NCBI GenBank assembly: GCA_038373885.1
Contig: JAWZYV010013141.1
Coordinates: forward strand, 620,001 to 684,000
Origin: Cheiracanthium punctorium
Lineage: Eukaryota; Arthropoda; Arachnida; Araneae; Cheiracanthiidae
Direction: 5' to 3'
DNA length: 64,000 bases
Position numbers and translations under genes: made by a program. Positions 22,926-35,122 of this stretch are shown piece after piece. Under the pieces are notes generated by a model. It had not been told where the DNA came from. It saw only the letters and a list, made by a program, of their open reading frames with translations, and searched no databases. The first letter of the stretch is position 1, and every line of letters starts with the position of its first letter.

Positions 22926-24638
22926 ATTATTTAAATTTTCATTTGCAGGGCATTGTAATCGAAAAATTTCTGGTCTTTTTGTGACCAGTCAGGATCCACC
23001 GACAAAAGCTAGCCCGTGAAACCACAAAACCACGCATCACACACATGGAGAGACGGGACAGGTGATTTCTTCCCGCGAACGTCTACTTCAATACATTGAT
23101 TTATCCCTGGAGTTTCCGACATCGCCCGCTCATCTAAAAGGGATTTTAGGGTGACCAGATTTTTGAAAGAAAAACTGGGACAAATCAGCATGGTATCGAA
23201 ATTTCCGAAACAAAAATTGGGGACATTTTATAAATTTGTGTGTTATGGCAGGCGTACACGAGGAGCATCCGCTCAAGTGGAGAGAATGCCGGCGGAGGAC
23301 TTTTATAAAGGGTTCCAACGCGTATTCACGTTGCTCTTACCAAATAAACCTCTGTTTATTCAACTAAAGCATCAATAAAATTCATAAAATAAAGCAACAT
23401 GTGACTACTTGTCAGAAATAACTATTACACCGGTCAACACAATTTTTGGGTATGACTTCTACATGTTAAATTTTAGTTTCTCCTACGCCAAAACAAAGGA
23501 ATTTTTTTTTTTTTTAATGAAAGTTTGCATTTGTAGAAATTAAAGCAATTTTTCAATTTTTTGGCAAAAATCACATTTTTATATTTTTTTTCATATTTCC
23601 ACTCTAAATTATAATCAGAAAAGTTTTTGCTGGATATAAAAGTATTTTTTATTCAAGATTTGTGATAAACAATAACATATAAATGTAAAATAATAAAAAA
23701 TTAATGTCTAAAAGTGAATATTTTACGTATTTCTTTTATGCTCATATGAGCAAATAATAATACAAGCAAATAATAATATTACAAATAATACTACAAATAA
23801 TACTATAAGCAATAATACACAATTACAAATAATAATACAGTTTACTTTCGGGTTAATCAAAGTGCTGTCATCTTTCGTTTATGAAATAAATTAAAGTATA
23901 CTTATCGACGTAAATCAGACAAAAGCAAGCTTTAAGAACTAAAAATGAAAATTTAAGTGTTTTTCAATGTCTAGAATCAGATTTTAAGCATGAGAACAGA
24001 ACCTCCCCCCCCCTCCCCTTATGGTGATGATAATTTTCGGTTTCAGCTTCTTTGGACCTAAGGGATTATTTGACACTTTCTTCTAGAAATATAGCTGTTG
24101 CAAAAGACGTTAGAACATTAGTCATTAAAAAATAACAGATTTTTATAAATTAATTTTTATCTTCATTGTGAGATTTCATTTAAAATGTAATAATAATTAA
24201 ATACTAAAAACAATGAAAAAGATCGTACTTTAAAGAGGTGTGGGAGGTTTTTGATGAATATTTGTACTATTTTACACACAGAAAACTCAAAATCAACTCA
24301 ATGATGTATTATTTATACAGTGTTTGCAACAACGCAATAATTTTAGAACGCTAATATTCTTTTTATTAACAAATTTTTGAAGCGAAATGCGATATCATCG
24401 TCTTCTAAACCATCTATTTAAATATTAAAAAGACAATAATTCATTCCGAGCGGTTGATATTGAAAAACAGTAATAATAAAATGGATACCCAATGCACTTC
24501 AATAGGAAATACCGCCAGCAGACGAATTTTAGCCTCAAACTCACAAACCATGCAAAATGTCCATTGGGAAGAGTACGTGAAAACTGTGGACTTTTGGTCA
24601 CCTTAAACTAATCACCTGAACAATTTCGCTAAATCAAG
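22926..24638. other. Mostly featureless stretch with one SINE remnant
   Basis: At 23245-23345, TTTATAAAGGGTTCCAACGC, TATTCACGTTGC and a preceding GGCAGG motif resemble the minus-orientation SINE tail. Bases 23690-23850 contain ACAAATAATAATAC iterations. The remainder is AT-rich sequence without recognisable ends or frames. Confidence 0.45.
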
Positions 24639-24882
24639 TTGTTGTTGTTGTGTGTGATTATGGCAACGCTACACTAGGGCGATCTGCCAATGTGGGGGGG
24701 GTGCCTTGGTAGGAGGACTTTCTAAGGGGTTCTAACGCGTATTCACGTTACATCTGGAGAAAACCTACCAAAACTCCAGACCGTTAGATCGACAGCCACG
24801 TGATGGGACCCGAACCCGGGACCTTCACACTTCGGACGTCTACCATTTTCAGTGGCATAACCACTGTGCCATGGTGAGGCGC
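24639..24882 (-). repeat. tRNA-derived SINE, intact, with 13-bp TSD
   Basis: Read on the minus strand it starts CGCCTCACCATGGCACAG. It has a box-A-like TGGCACAGTGGTT and a box-B-like GGTTCGGGTCC, then a tRNA-unrelated body (GATCTAACGGTCTGGAG, TCACGTTACAC-type motifs inverted) and a GTT-repeat tail near 24640. The perfect duplication TCGCTAAATCAAG is at 24626-24638 and 24883-24895. It depends on a partner LINE for movement, and none is visible in this window. It is one of at least six related copies here. Confidence 0.9.
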
Positions 24883-24900
24883 TCGCTAAATCAAGATAGT

Positions 24901-25073
24901 CAGTGCCGTAGCCAAGGGGGGGGGATAGGGGGGCACAGCCTCCCCATGAGGAATTTTTCGCCATTCAAAATGAATATTCTTCACTCCTTTATCACACACA
25001 CGTAGATATGTGTGAGTTGCAGTAGTCGTAACCCCCCCCCCCCCCGCAGGAAAAATTTCTGGATACGCCACGG
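24901..25073 (-). mobile_element. hAT MITE of the CAGGGGCGTAGCC family
   Basis: The ends CAGTGCCGTAGCCA and TGGATACGCCACGG are decayed forms of the family TIR. The octamers AAGATAGT and AAGATGGT match at 7 of 8 positions. The interior (G-run, CCCCATGAGGAATTTTTCGC, ACAAAATG-type block, TATCACACACACG, C-run) is the same as the copies at 56647, 61993 and 63657. It lies 5 bp from the SINE TSD. Confidence 0.8.
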
Positions 25074-25354
25074 AAGATGGTCCATAGCAAAGTGCAGAAG
25101 TTGTACTGGACGAAGTAATAGATTTCTTCAGCCAACCTGCCAACATTTTTGGATAAAAATACAGCAGATCTGTACTCTTCTATATCGACGTTTTAGGTCT
25201 CCAGAAATTTAAAGGCAAAAAAAGAGAGTTATTTATACATAATTATAAATTAAATAAAAACTTAAAATGAACCTTGAATGTCTTGTAATAATTAACACAG
25301 GAAAAAAAAATAGTTTGAATGCAAATTTAAAAAAACAATTGTTTATGTTTTATG

Positions 25355-25517
25355 CAGTCGAACCTCGTTCGATGAATTTCAAGGAACTATCAAACATTGT
25401 TCGTCTTAAACGTAGTTCGCATAAACAGTAAATGATTCTATTCGATCTATTTCGTCCGGGATTATGAATTTAGTTCATATTAATGATAAGTGAGTTCGTT
25501 TTAATGAAGTTTGACTG
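25355..25517. mobile_element. Tigger-like MITE, TIR CAGTCGAACCTCGTTCGA
   Basis: The start CAGTCGAACCTCGTTCGATG and end GTTTTAATGAAGTTTGACTG are inverted relatives, and the right flank is TA. The length of 163 bp equals that of the element at 1057. The left TA has changed to TG. It is non-coding. Confidence 0.7.
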
Positions 25518-27101
25518 TATATTTACATGATTTTACTCGCTCAAACTTTTTTTCGTTAAACTCTTATTCATAATACTTATCTCATGCTTGTTCACATAAT
25601 TAATATATTTAATTATAATAAATTTGTAAAAAAATTAAATAATCATAAAAACGGTCAATTTTGATTCTCACGACATTGGAGATTTCAGCAAAGGAATGCT
25701 CAAGAAAAAATAGTCATTTACAAAAAGGATGGGAAAAGATTGAAATCGTAATGCTAAAGCATAATTTTCAGTGGAACTTCGTCGTTAGCTGGGGAAAAAA
25801 CTAAACAAATAAATAAAAAAAATCCAGAATTCCAGAAATTTTTAGACTTTAAACATCCCTGCTTGCGACTGCCAAATTCCTATAGCATTTCTGGTAAAAG
25901 GAAAATTTCTCCAAATCTAATAAATTAAAGGACTCTTTTTTTTTTTTTTTTTTTTTTCAAAATTTCAAAAAAAATGGGAGATTTCGAGAAATGACCTAAA
26001 TCTGAGAGTTTTCCGTAAAATTATATAGAGTTGGCAGGTATGTTTTAGGGGGGGGTATAAAAATTGCTAGTGCGGAATCAGCCATCGTTCTAGATGTTTA
26101 TATGGGCATTGACTTCAATTATGGACCAGTGATAAGTCTGATACCATTGGATTAGTACAGGAAATAAGATGACGAAACTGGGGAACTTTCTTAGTGGTCA
26201 ATAGTAAGAAGTTCAATTAGTGATCGCTTTTTTTAGGTTAATGACAACTAAAGAGTAAAACTGGAAATCTTTCATTAACGGCCAGTAAAGAAAATTTAAT
26301 GAAAGAGTACTTTTGTAGGTTAATGCGGTCACGTTTATGGCACAGTTCTTGAGAAAGTAATACAAAATAAACTTGTTACAAATTTCAGTTAACATAAAAA
26401 ACGCAAAACTATCAATAAATTTAAAAGTATGGATAATTGCAGTCAATGAATTATTATAAGATAATTTATAAATGAAAAGCTATAAATTCAGTGAAGATTT
26501 TTAGAAATGAAAAAAAGTAGCAATCAGGTGACGATTGATTGACAAGTAATAGTTAATCTGTCACTTTTCATTTAGTTGACGTATAGAAACTGTTAAATTT
26601 GCCCTTTAGTGGCTTCTTTATTTTAGTGAAAGGGGTAAACGATAGGTTTTTTTTTTCTCATTAACTTCAATCAAACTAAAAAACTGTAAAACTAGCAATT
26701 TTAATTTAGACATGAAAAACAGTGAATTCAATAAAAAACATTCTGGTTGATAAAAAAAAAAAAACTAATGTGACCTAAATAAAATGTACAATAAGGCAAA
26801 ATGCGACCTTAAAACAACAATAGTATCTTACGGGGGGTGAGGGGGGGGGCGCTTAATTAAAAAAAAAAATAGTACTTATTGACCTAAACAAATGTACACT
26901 AAAGTAAAATGTTCTCCAACCCCTGGATCCACCACGGCGACTAGGTAGCGATTAAAAAACAATTTTTTTAACAGCCATTTTTTTTTTCTTCTTTCATTTA
27001 GCCTTCCTGAAAACCTGATGACGACTGCTAAATTCGTTCTAAAAACCGCGTCTTTCTGCTTCATTATTGCTTCTTCAATTAATGCCGATATTAGACTAAA
27101 T
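25518..27101. other. AT-rich intronic stretch
   Basis: I see long T runs (about 25930-25958), A runs and a G-run near 26826, but no paired ends, splice-bordered frames or tRNA boxes. Confidence 0.45.
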
Positions 27102-27270
27102 CACTGGTGCCCGACCTGTGGTTCCCGTACCTCCAGGAGTTCGCAATGTATCAGGGTTCGCGAAAACAATATATACCACCAACGAGTAGACATGGACTGT
27201 ATAAGAGGTTCGCCAATTTCTTTCGTATTATCGAAGGGCTTCGAAAGAAGAAAAATGTAGGGAATCACTG
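27102..27270. mobile_element. hAT MITE with CAGTGRTTCCC-type ends
   Basis: The left end CACTGGTGCCCGACCTGTGG and the inverted right end (GTAGGGAATCACTG) are related. GGTTCGCGAAAAC and GGTTCGCCAA motifs lie inside. The flanking octamers GACTAAAT and TTCTAATT match poorly, so the copy is old or its ends are imprecise. Confidence 0.5.
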
Positions 27271-27741
27271 TTCTAATTCACCTCAAGAACCAATGTAACG
27301 GACTAAATTTAACGGATGTTCAATTTAATAGAAGTTTAAAAACCTGTTAATATTTCTTTTAGTTTAATTTAAAAGTTAAATCGTTACGTAATACGCTAAT
27401 TTCGTTAGTTAACGATTAATGGTGTTAAACAAAAAGACGATGATGATGATAAAAGAAATTAACTTTACCTCCTGATTTTAACACGCAACACAAAAGAGTC
27501 CAAAGCCAAGCGAAGCGAAGCAAAGTTTTACGTAAAAAATGCCTACAAATTTAAATGCCCATATGACTCATAAATAAACTCAAAATTTCTTCAATATATT
27601 GCATTCTAAGAATTGCGAATAATTTTATTAGGCAACAACACACACTTTTTTTCGATTAAATAAGCTAAATTTTTTATACTCAGTAAAAATTGATAAAACA
27701 TAATTTAAAAACTAGTAAAATGCAACTCAAAACTTGATAAA
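27271..27741. other. AT-rich stretch before the SINE
   Basis: Only simple patterns are visible, such as GATGATGATGAT near 27440 and AAGCGAAGCGAAGC near 27510. No gene or element is recognisable. Confidence 0.45.
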
Positions 27742-27975
27742 GCTTCACCATGGCACAGTGGTTGTGTCACTGAAAATAGTAGACGGCCGAAGTGTGAAGG
27801 TCCCGGGTTTGGGGGTCCCATCGCGCGGCTGTCGATCTAACGGTCTGGAGTTTTGGTAGGCTTTCTCCAGGTGTAACGTGAATACGCGTTAGAACCCTTT
27901 AGAAAGTCTTCCTACCAAGGCAACCCCCATTCTTGGCAGATCGCCCTAGTCTAACGTTGCCATAATCACATACAC
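27742..27975 (+). repeat. tRNA-derived SINE, intact, with 13-bp TSD
   Basis: This is the same family as 24639-24882 in the opposite orientation. It has a TGGCACAGTGGTT box A, a decayed GGTTTGGGGGTCC box B, a GATCTAACGGTCTGGAG body and the tail CTAACGTTGCCATAATCACA. The perfect duplication AAAACTTGATAAA is at 27729-27741 and 27976-27988. Confidence 0.9.
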
Positions 27976-27988
27976 AAAACTTGATAAA

Positions 27989-29219
27989 TTTCCATTGCTT
28001 TAAAATTGCTTTATTTAGAAGGGAAGAAAGGAGAAAAAAACTATATTTAGGATAACAGACCAATCAATCCGGAGTCGATTGAAGAATTTATTTTTATACA
28101 CCAGAAAAATACGATTTTGCAAATAGCGTCAAGAATAAAAATAACCGAAATTTTCTGACACAGGATGTTCAAAAAGCGTTTCAAATGAGGATCCGTTCAT
28201 GTGATGAAAAATATTAAAAACTATAAATAAGGCGTGTAGTTTTTCCAGACGATATACCGCTAACTTTCCTTTAGCGAAATGCTGAAAATGACAAACCTCA
28301 TGTAGCCTTCCATTTTGTTTCAGGAAAAAAAAAATGCTTTCAATGAACTAACGGGTTAAAAAATAATTTCAACTAAGTAAAAATAACACACATAAAAGGT
28401 ACTTATTAATCTGTGTTATTTGACAAAGATTTAACTATTTTATATTTTAAACATCTGTTTCTTTTGAGTGTTTTTTGTTAACAAGTTATCAGTTTCAAGT
28501 CATTTAATATTTTTAGGTCTTGTTCTTTTACTACTTATCACAGTTTTAGGGGGATGATGTTTTAAAATGAAGATACTCAAACTTTCTGACACAGTGACAC
28601 AATAAATTCTTTTTACATAAGGAAAGGGCGTAGTCACCACTTATTTAATTTATACACGTTGGAAAGAACATTTTATTTATAGTAGAAATGTATATATTCC
28701 GACGTTTTTTAAAATATTATCTGACTATTTTTAGTTATTTTGTATAATTTAAAAGTATGATTCAGATAATAAAAGTAATATTTTGTCTCATGTAAATCGA
28801 TTCAATATAGGCCACGTTTTATCGACAGTTAAATTTCCATTGATTGTCAAAAGAAAATGCCCGGTTTTTTACATAACTTGCATGTCAATATTTTTTTTTT
28901 TTTTTTTGGTGTGTCTGTGTGTGTTAAATTTTCGAACGCCAAGAGTCACCATACTTGGCGCGACTTTCAGTGTGCGCTATTTTTTTTCTTTCATTTTCGT
29001 TTGTGGGTACAGTCGAGCCATTTCCAAAAAAATCGCAATTAAAAAAAAATACCAGCACGAGTAGAATATTTAAGATTTGTTATAAAAGCCTAAATAAAGA
29101 GCTCATATCCCCCAGTATCAGTTAATTGAGTTGAGAAGTCGGTTTGGTCTAGAAGCTCATATGCAAAACCATGTTATTGTATACAATTTGTAAAGTGCTT
29201 GGCTAAGCGTTTTACTTAC
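27989..29219. other. AT-rich intronic stretch
   Basis: No paired ends, splice-bordered frames or structured repeats stand out. Short frames around 28783-29064 read through a T-run and are low complexity. Confidence 0.45.
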
Positions 29220-29227
29220 CACTAGAG

Positions 29228-29927
29228 CAGGGATGGGCAAACTTTTTCGGTCGCGGGCCAAAAATCGAAAAAAAAAAAAAAAAAGTTTGGCGGGCCAAGA
29301 TAAATTTTTCTAAAATTTCAAGAACAATATACAAGTATTACAATTTAAATATGTTAATGAGATGAATGAAATTGCGATTTCATTTTTAAAAGTTCCTTAT
29401 ATTGAGGTTCGAAGTGAGATGCACTGATTCTAAGGAACGAGGCTAAATGCTCATCTGTCAGTCTACTTCTGAAAGAATTCTGCCTAAGGTTCATAGTTGA
29501 AAACACTTGTTCACTATATAAGATGAAGCAAACATAGCACTGATTTTCTGGCCGTGAGATATTAAATTTGGGAAACTTACTTTCGATAATGATTTGTAAA
29601 ACTCTGGCATATTTAGAAACAACTGCTTGAGATGATTGCTAGATTGCAATTCAATTATTTCAAGCTGCAAATCTGACCTCACTGCTTCACAATTTACGAT
29701 GAAAGGCATGGTAAAAATATCCAATTCTGTTTGAATCGCACTGAAATCTTGAAATCTGCGTTCGAACTCAAAATGCGCTTTTTTCAAGCCATCTTCATAA
29801 TTCTTAATATGGATATATAATATATAAATATATATATTCTTTCAATTTCCGTCGGACCGGCTAATTAAAATTACACCCGCGGGCCGGATAAAATCTTGGC
29901 CCGCGGGCCGTAGTTTGCCCATCCCTG
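29228..29927 (-). mobile_element. Buster-like hAT element, 700 bp, internally deleted
   Basis: The ends CAGGGATGGGCAAACTTTTT and (inverted) CAGGGATGGGCAAACTACGG carry GCGGGCC just inside. Perfect octamers CACTAGAG lie at 29220-29227 and 29928-29935. The octamer has TA at its centre, the target preference known for the Buster branch of hAT. Only the C-terminal part of a transposase remains inside, on the minus strand. The sister copy is 41316-42055. Confidence 0.9.
29393..29790 (-). pseudogene. C-terminal fragment of GTF2IRD2/ZBED5-like hAT transposase
   Basis: The frame reads HFEFERRFQDFSAIQTELDI .. NHLKQLFLNMPEFYKSL .. FPNLISHG, which resembles the region before the hAT dimerisation domain in GTF2IRD2- and ZBED5-like transposases. 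A one-base deletion relative to the copy at 41474 (TATATAGTG against TATATATGTG, about 29518) breaks the frame just before the dimerisation motif. Downstream the sister reading (MNLRQNSFRSRLTDEHL) is still legible in another frame. The N-terminal DNA-binding and catalytic parts are absent. Confidence 0.75.
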
Positions 29928-29935
29928 CACTAGAG

Positions 29936-32565
29936 TGTAAAATTTGTTTGACTTTGTTTAGGCAGAAATAAAGCATTGTTAAATCTCAAAAAAGCCGGGT
30001 TCTGCATTTAAATTTGTACATCAACTCCTTTATAAGCTTGCGTGCAAACGATACAATATTTCCACTTTTTAAAAATGTCATATTTAAAGAGGAGAAAAAG
30101 AAACCACATATTCAACGTTTGTTTATAAAAATTAATAAGATCTATATGGAATGTTTCCCTTCGAAGTGTTACTTGCTCTATCCATTAATAATTCTTGAAA
30201 CTGCTTACAAGCGTATTTTTTAAGATTGATGACTGTTTTTCATATGAAGTACTCTCGGGAAACTCCATTTCCTTACCATCAGTCTTTCTTCATTGATTTT
30301 TCCGGAAAAAGTTTCGAGTTTTAAAAAACCCCCATGAAATTCTAAGAGATTTCTTTCGGTAGATAAGGCACACGCTGTTAATCGATATGACGCCCAAAGG
30401 ACAATATCGATACAGCTATTTCAGTCACGTGTCTGCGCAAAATATACACATGGACCAATCAGATTAAGGGATTGAGCAGTAATGCATGAGTCATGCAAAG
30501 AGGCTTAGGGATGCTCACGTCTATTTCTCATTGGTTAGATGCGGCTGTTAGATGACGTTATCTAAGTGCTGGAACCAACCAGTGAGCATCCGTAGGCCTC
30601 TTTGGATGACTTGTCGAAGTATACGAGCAGGCCCGTTCCTAAATAGCGATGGTCCCTGCTGGTGTTGACACGTGTTGGGGGGGGAAGGGAGTAACATCGA
30701 TGATATGGTCTGTTGAAGCAGCATTCTCAGAAATGCCCAGAACTGTTTGCTATGCGTTCAGTATTTCCAGGATTTAATACTTGTAAGCAGTAATGATGGG
30801 GTTCTATTTTCATTCATCGTAACAGGATCGTATCCGTAGGAAAACAGCAGGCGTTGTCAGTTATATCAGCCGCAACTTAAATGGAGATAACTTCAGTATA
30901 CAATATCATTTATCTGTTTAATCGTCCATGGGGTTCAATCTCACATCAAAAAGCTCAGATTGGTATTTATTTATATTAGTTTACTTACATGCTTAATACG
31001 GACACCAAAAACATATGCATAAGTTATTAATTTTCTTGGAAACTAAATAACCTCATTTTTTTTTTTTTACGAATACATTTGTTGTTGCCAGTTGAAGATC
31101 ACCTCTACCAGTTAGGGCTTAAGAAAAGAAGAAACATACGATTCTATGAAGCGATTGCGCTAGCGAAACGCTGGGTTCCAGAGGAGCATTCAAATAAAAG
31201 GCAAAGAAACAGGCTGAGTGATAAAAGAATAAGTTGTTTATGTTCCCTTAACCCATACTTTAAAAAGCAATAACTTATAATTTTTTTTTTGTCATTTGTA
31301 GAGTAATATAGAGTATAAATTTTGGACCTGTGAATGCCGTTATTTTCTTTAATTATAACTGATAATTACTAAACACTATTTTTTAAAAATAAATTTAATA
31401 TTTGAGTATCCCGGGAAAATTTTTATATTTGGGAACTTATGTCTCCAGGATTTCACGAAAAAAGATAATAAACTTTAAAAAACTGTAGTTCAGAAAGTTT
31501 AATCGAAGCACCCAGAATGTTTTATCTGTTAAAGGCCATGAATGTTCCAATATTTTCAAAGCCCCAAGAGTTCCAAATATTCCGAACTCCGCATGAACTC
31601 AAGTTTCAGAAAGAAGCGTTCTTACAATTAAAACGGCAAGAGCATTGAGAGCTATAGATAAAGAAGATGAAGGGAAAAGCGCATTAGCGGTTTTTAAGAG
31701 ATTCGTGTTGGGCCTTTTCGAAAGTGCATAACTGAAACAGCAATACAGTAATTAGCGCTTATTCTTCAAATCTGCTTATTCGTAATGCTAAAGAATTAGA
31801 AAAAGCGGGATTACTATTTTTAACGTATCATCGTCAATTGTTACAACAGCAGTGACATTTAACTATCTGCAGCAGCACGCAAAACTAATTAAAAGTTAAG
31901 GGATATTGGGATCAAAAATGGCGTCCTCCAACTAAATCATATACTAACCTTACCTGTAGGGTTCGAATCACCCGATCGGAAGAGTGCGATTACGTGCTTG
32001 GGCGACGTAACATATCGCTATGCTTCACTTGCCTTTTCGAGAAAGCGTAAAAAAAAAAGGTACCACACATTCGTCAAGCGGTTGTTTCAATAAAAAAAAA
32101 AACAGCAGCAATGCCGGCCCAATGCTTATTTGGGTTAGAATGAACAGTTGAACGGCTTCGGCTAGATCTTTTTATTTTTACACCAGATCACTTAAAAGTG
32201 TATATAAATAGAAAACGGAATATCGGGTGCCGCACATACAAATATTTTTGTTGTGGATCTCACTCTATCGGCTTTAATTAACAGTAATCCACTAAAAAAG
32301 ACGTTCTCCAAAACGGATTAAACTGTTTGCGGAGATAACGCACATGTAAATGTCGCCTTCGGACAAAGTTTATAGCTGACAGAAAGGGAAATTTTAAAAT
32401 AAACAGCAACATGCCGCGTGGGAAAATAATCTTTTTAAGGAACAAACAACTAACGTGAGAAATCTTAAGTGTTTTGACAGATTTCAAACGAAGTTTCAAC
32501 ATCACATTCGAAATTCTTCTTCAACAAACTTGGAGGGATGATAGTACTCATCAACACGAACATAA
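29936..32565. other. Intronic stretch with one small hairpin MITE
   Basis: An inverted pair, GTCATGCAAAGAGGCTTAGG and CCGTAGGCCTCTTTGGATGAC (30490-30612), encloses about 60 bp and may be a small MITE. GGGTTCGAATCACCC near 31965 looks like a lone tRNA box B with no matching box A. Two open frames (31079-31273 plus, 32278-32505 minus) lack any recognisable domain or splice context. The rest is featureless. Confidence 0.45.
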
Positions 32566-32573
32566 ACTGAAAT

Positions 32574-32837
32574 CAGTAGCTGACCCAGGGGAGGGACTAG
32601 GGGGCTTCAGCCCCCCCCCTCCCCAAAAGAGATTGCTCAAGGGTAACATTCTGCTACATTATACACTTTAAATAGCTAAAATGATCCTATTTTATTACTT
32701 AGCCCCTCTCAAAAGCCTAATACATAGGTTGAGACTAAAATTTTGATTTATAGTACATTTTAATTGGGTGAAATAAGCTTTTTTAAAAATGTAGCCCCCC
32801 CCACACAAAAAAAAAAAAAATTCTGGATCCGCCACTG
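32574..32837. mobile_element. hAT MITE, TIR CAGTGGCGGATCCAG
   Basis: The right end TTCTGGATCCGCCACTG is intact. The left end CAGTAGCTGACCCAGG is its diverged partner. The octamers ACTGAAAT and ACTCAAAT match at 7 of 8. GGGGGCTTCAGCCCCCCCC near the left and CCCCCCCCAC near the right are typical G/C-run subterminal pairs of these MITEs. Confidence 0.75.
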
Positions 32838-32935
32838 ACTCAAATGGAGCATGGGGTTGCAAAAAATGTTTAATGGATAAATAATTAACAATTGTGGGTG
32901 AATAAAAGGTATTTAATGAATATCGGCCGCCTTCT

Positions 32936-34408
32936 CCCAGACAGCACAGCAAATTTGCATCAAACTTGCAGCAAGCTTGATTTATCAAGTCAATAAGCTT
33001 GAATTAAGCTTGAAAATTCCAGTCGTGTAAGCTTGATGCAAGCTTGAATCAAGTGTTCTAGTTTACACTTGCCCAGCTTGCATCAAGCTTGACATTTCAA
33101 GCTTAAAAAATTTTCAAAAAAAAAAAAAAAAATTCTAAATACACGGGGCACTCGCTGGCGAACGCGCCCCACATACTTTATTTTTCCGCGCATTTTCCCC
33201 CTCTATGCTGTAATTTTAAGTTATTTTAATCTGTTTCCATCGAGTGTCCGTGTCTAGAATAGAACCCGGGACCTTTCGATTCGTAGCCGAGCGCGTTATT
33301 CATTCAGCCACCAGAGCCTTGTGCAGCTATGACTAAAGTTTGAAGTGAATTATTAAGCGGTTTTCTGGCCAGATTGATAAGTGGGCGATATGTTATTTTT
33401 TTTTTCCATGGGATTCATCAAAATTAAAATAATTTTATGTGTGATTTAGAGACTCTACTAATAGGGAAATAAACATAATATAAACTTAAGAGCAACACAT
33501 GTTTTAAAACTTTAGCAACACTCATGAGCAATACTGCCGCTGGCCAAAATCGAGACAAACGACTGATTTTGAAATCAATTTCGTAGTATAATTGTATTTT
33601 ATTTTGAAGAATTTCCATATTTGGAAATATAGAATGGGTTTACTTACTTAACACAAATTTTGTGTTAAGTAATCTGAAATCAAAGAAACAGATAGTTAAA
33701 CGTTACTTCGAAATGCTATATCACAGTTGCTAACATAACATGTATGGAATACAAACACTTTAGTCATTTTTGTAAATATTTCTTATAATAACAAATAATT
33801 GAAAAATTTTGCTATTTTTTAACGCTAAAAATTCTCTTTACAAATGTGGTTAGTTATTTTCCTACATATTGGTATGCTATATCGATATAGAGCATTTCGA
33901 AGAATTAAAAATAAGTTTAAATTAATTTATACAAATGTAAATTTGAATTATTTTCATTGTTCATACTTTATAATTAAAAAAATTATTTAACTTCTGAATT
34001 TTTTTTTATCCTTTGTAATTTTATTTTAAAACTACAAAAATGTAAGATGTAAGATTTTTGGGCCCTAAAATCTGTAGGCCCTGGGCAGTTGCCCCGTTTG
34101 CCTTGCCGGTAATATGGCACTGGTAATAAAATAAACACATCTTTTACGAACTTTCAGCAAATTCGAGGACGCTAGACAATTAATGTCCATTCTCTTTCAC
34201 AGATGGCGCCATCAACGCTCCTTTAAAAAGGAAAAATCTAGCGAGTAGCAATTGACAAGCTTAAATCAAGCTTTATTTAAGCTTGACAATTCAACTTGAC
34301 TCTTGCAAGGCTGCTGCCAGCTTAGAATGAGTTGAACTGTCAAGCTTGCATTAATGCGTCAAATTCAAAGAAATGTCAAGCTTGATTTAAGCTTATGTGC
34401 TGTCTGTG
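32936..34408 (-). mobile_element. AAGCTTGA-rich DNA transposon, copy 1 (1.47 kb)
   Basis: The ends CCCAGACAGCACA and (inverted) CACAGACAGCACATAAGC bound a body whose two flanks are packed with AAGCTTGA and its complement TCAAGCTT. The body holds a tRNA-like module (33249-33320) and a 64-codon frame on the minus strand (33424-33618) that is also open in copy 2. The copies are nearly identical as DNA, so a shared frame does not show selection. A segment around 34030-34130 (GGGCAGTTGCCCCGTTTGCC) recurs alone at 36800, so it is probably an older insertion. The flanking bases CT may be a 2-bp TSD. Confidence 0.7.
33249..33320 (-). repeat. tRNA-Arg-like module inside copy 1
   Basis: On the minus strand GGCTCTGGTGGCTGAATG supplies an acceptor/box-A-like start. 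GCTACGAATC places ACG, the Arg anticodon, in the loop position, and CCCGGGTTCTATTCTAG is a box-B-like T arm. The acceptor and anticodon stems do not pair fully and the 3' end does not match the 5' end, so it is not a working tRNA gene. Confidence 0.55.
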
Positions 34409-34720
34409 CTGTTATTGGACTAGGCAGCCATTTTTAATGCAACCACAAACAACATGCTCTCGCAATCACACTGTATATCGTCGTTTGCAATACAACTACC
34501 TACAACGAATGCGTGTTGCTGCATAATTGCATTTATTAATCCGAGAGGCAAATTTGCATGTGTGGGTTCTTGTTAGCGAGTTTAATTGGCTCTCTTCCAC
34601 TGTTTTCGGTACCTCTTTCTGTCTGGGCAACCATGGAGAAGAAATAGGATAGCTCGCGCTATAGCAACCTTAACTTGAAGCACTTGGTTCATCACGTGAC
34701 TTGTGGTCAAGATTTTACGC

Positions 34721-34872
34721 CATGGGCGCCGGCAGCATAGGGCAAGGGGAAGGGGCATTTTCGTACGCAGTGTTTTCCCTTGCTTTTTTGCTCTTTCCAA
34801 CATGGTAACCATACGTTGAAGTAGTCTTACCCGCCCCTCCCCCCTAGAAAATATTATGCCGGTGCCCATATG
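34721..34872. mobile_element. hAT MITE, TIR ATGGGCGCCGGC
   Basis: CATGGGCGCCGGCAGCATAG and TATTATGCCGGTGCCCATATG are inverted partners. The flanks are perfect octamers TTTTACGC (34713-34720, 34873-34880). GGGGAAGGGGC and GCCCCTCCCCCC pair just inside. The length is 152 bp and it is non-coding. Confidence 0.85.
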
Positions 34873-35074
34873 TTTTACGCGCATAACACTTGCGCATTCA
34901 TCGTTCTATATTTTTAATTAAGAATGGTACATAGCTGCTCTGCATGTGAATGAATGATTTGTGAAAGGTTCTGGAATAACATTTCACAGTTGAGTGATAT
35001 TTTTTTCATATTTTTAAAACCTACTTTTTGAAAACGAAGAATATTTCAATGTATCCACATCCACTAAGCCTTGG

Positions 35075-35122
<48 letters not shown>

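Noticed and set aside
31950..31990. tRNA-like GGGTTCGAATCACCC
   Set aside because: This is a lone box B with no box A at the right distance and no cloverleaf pairing.
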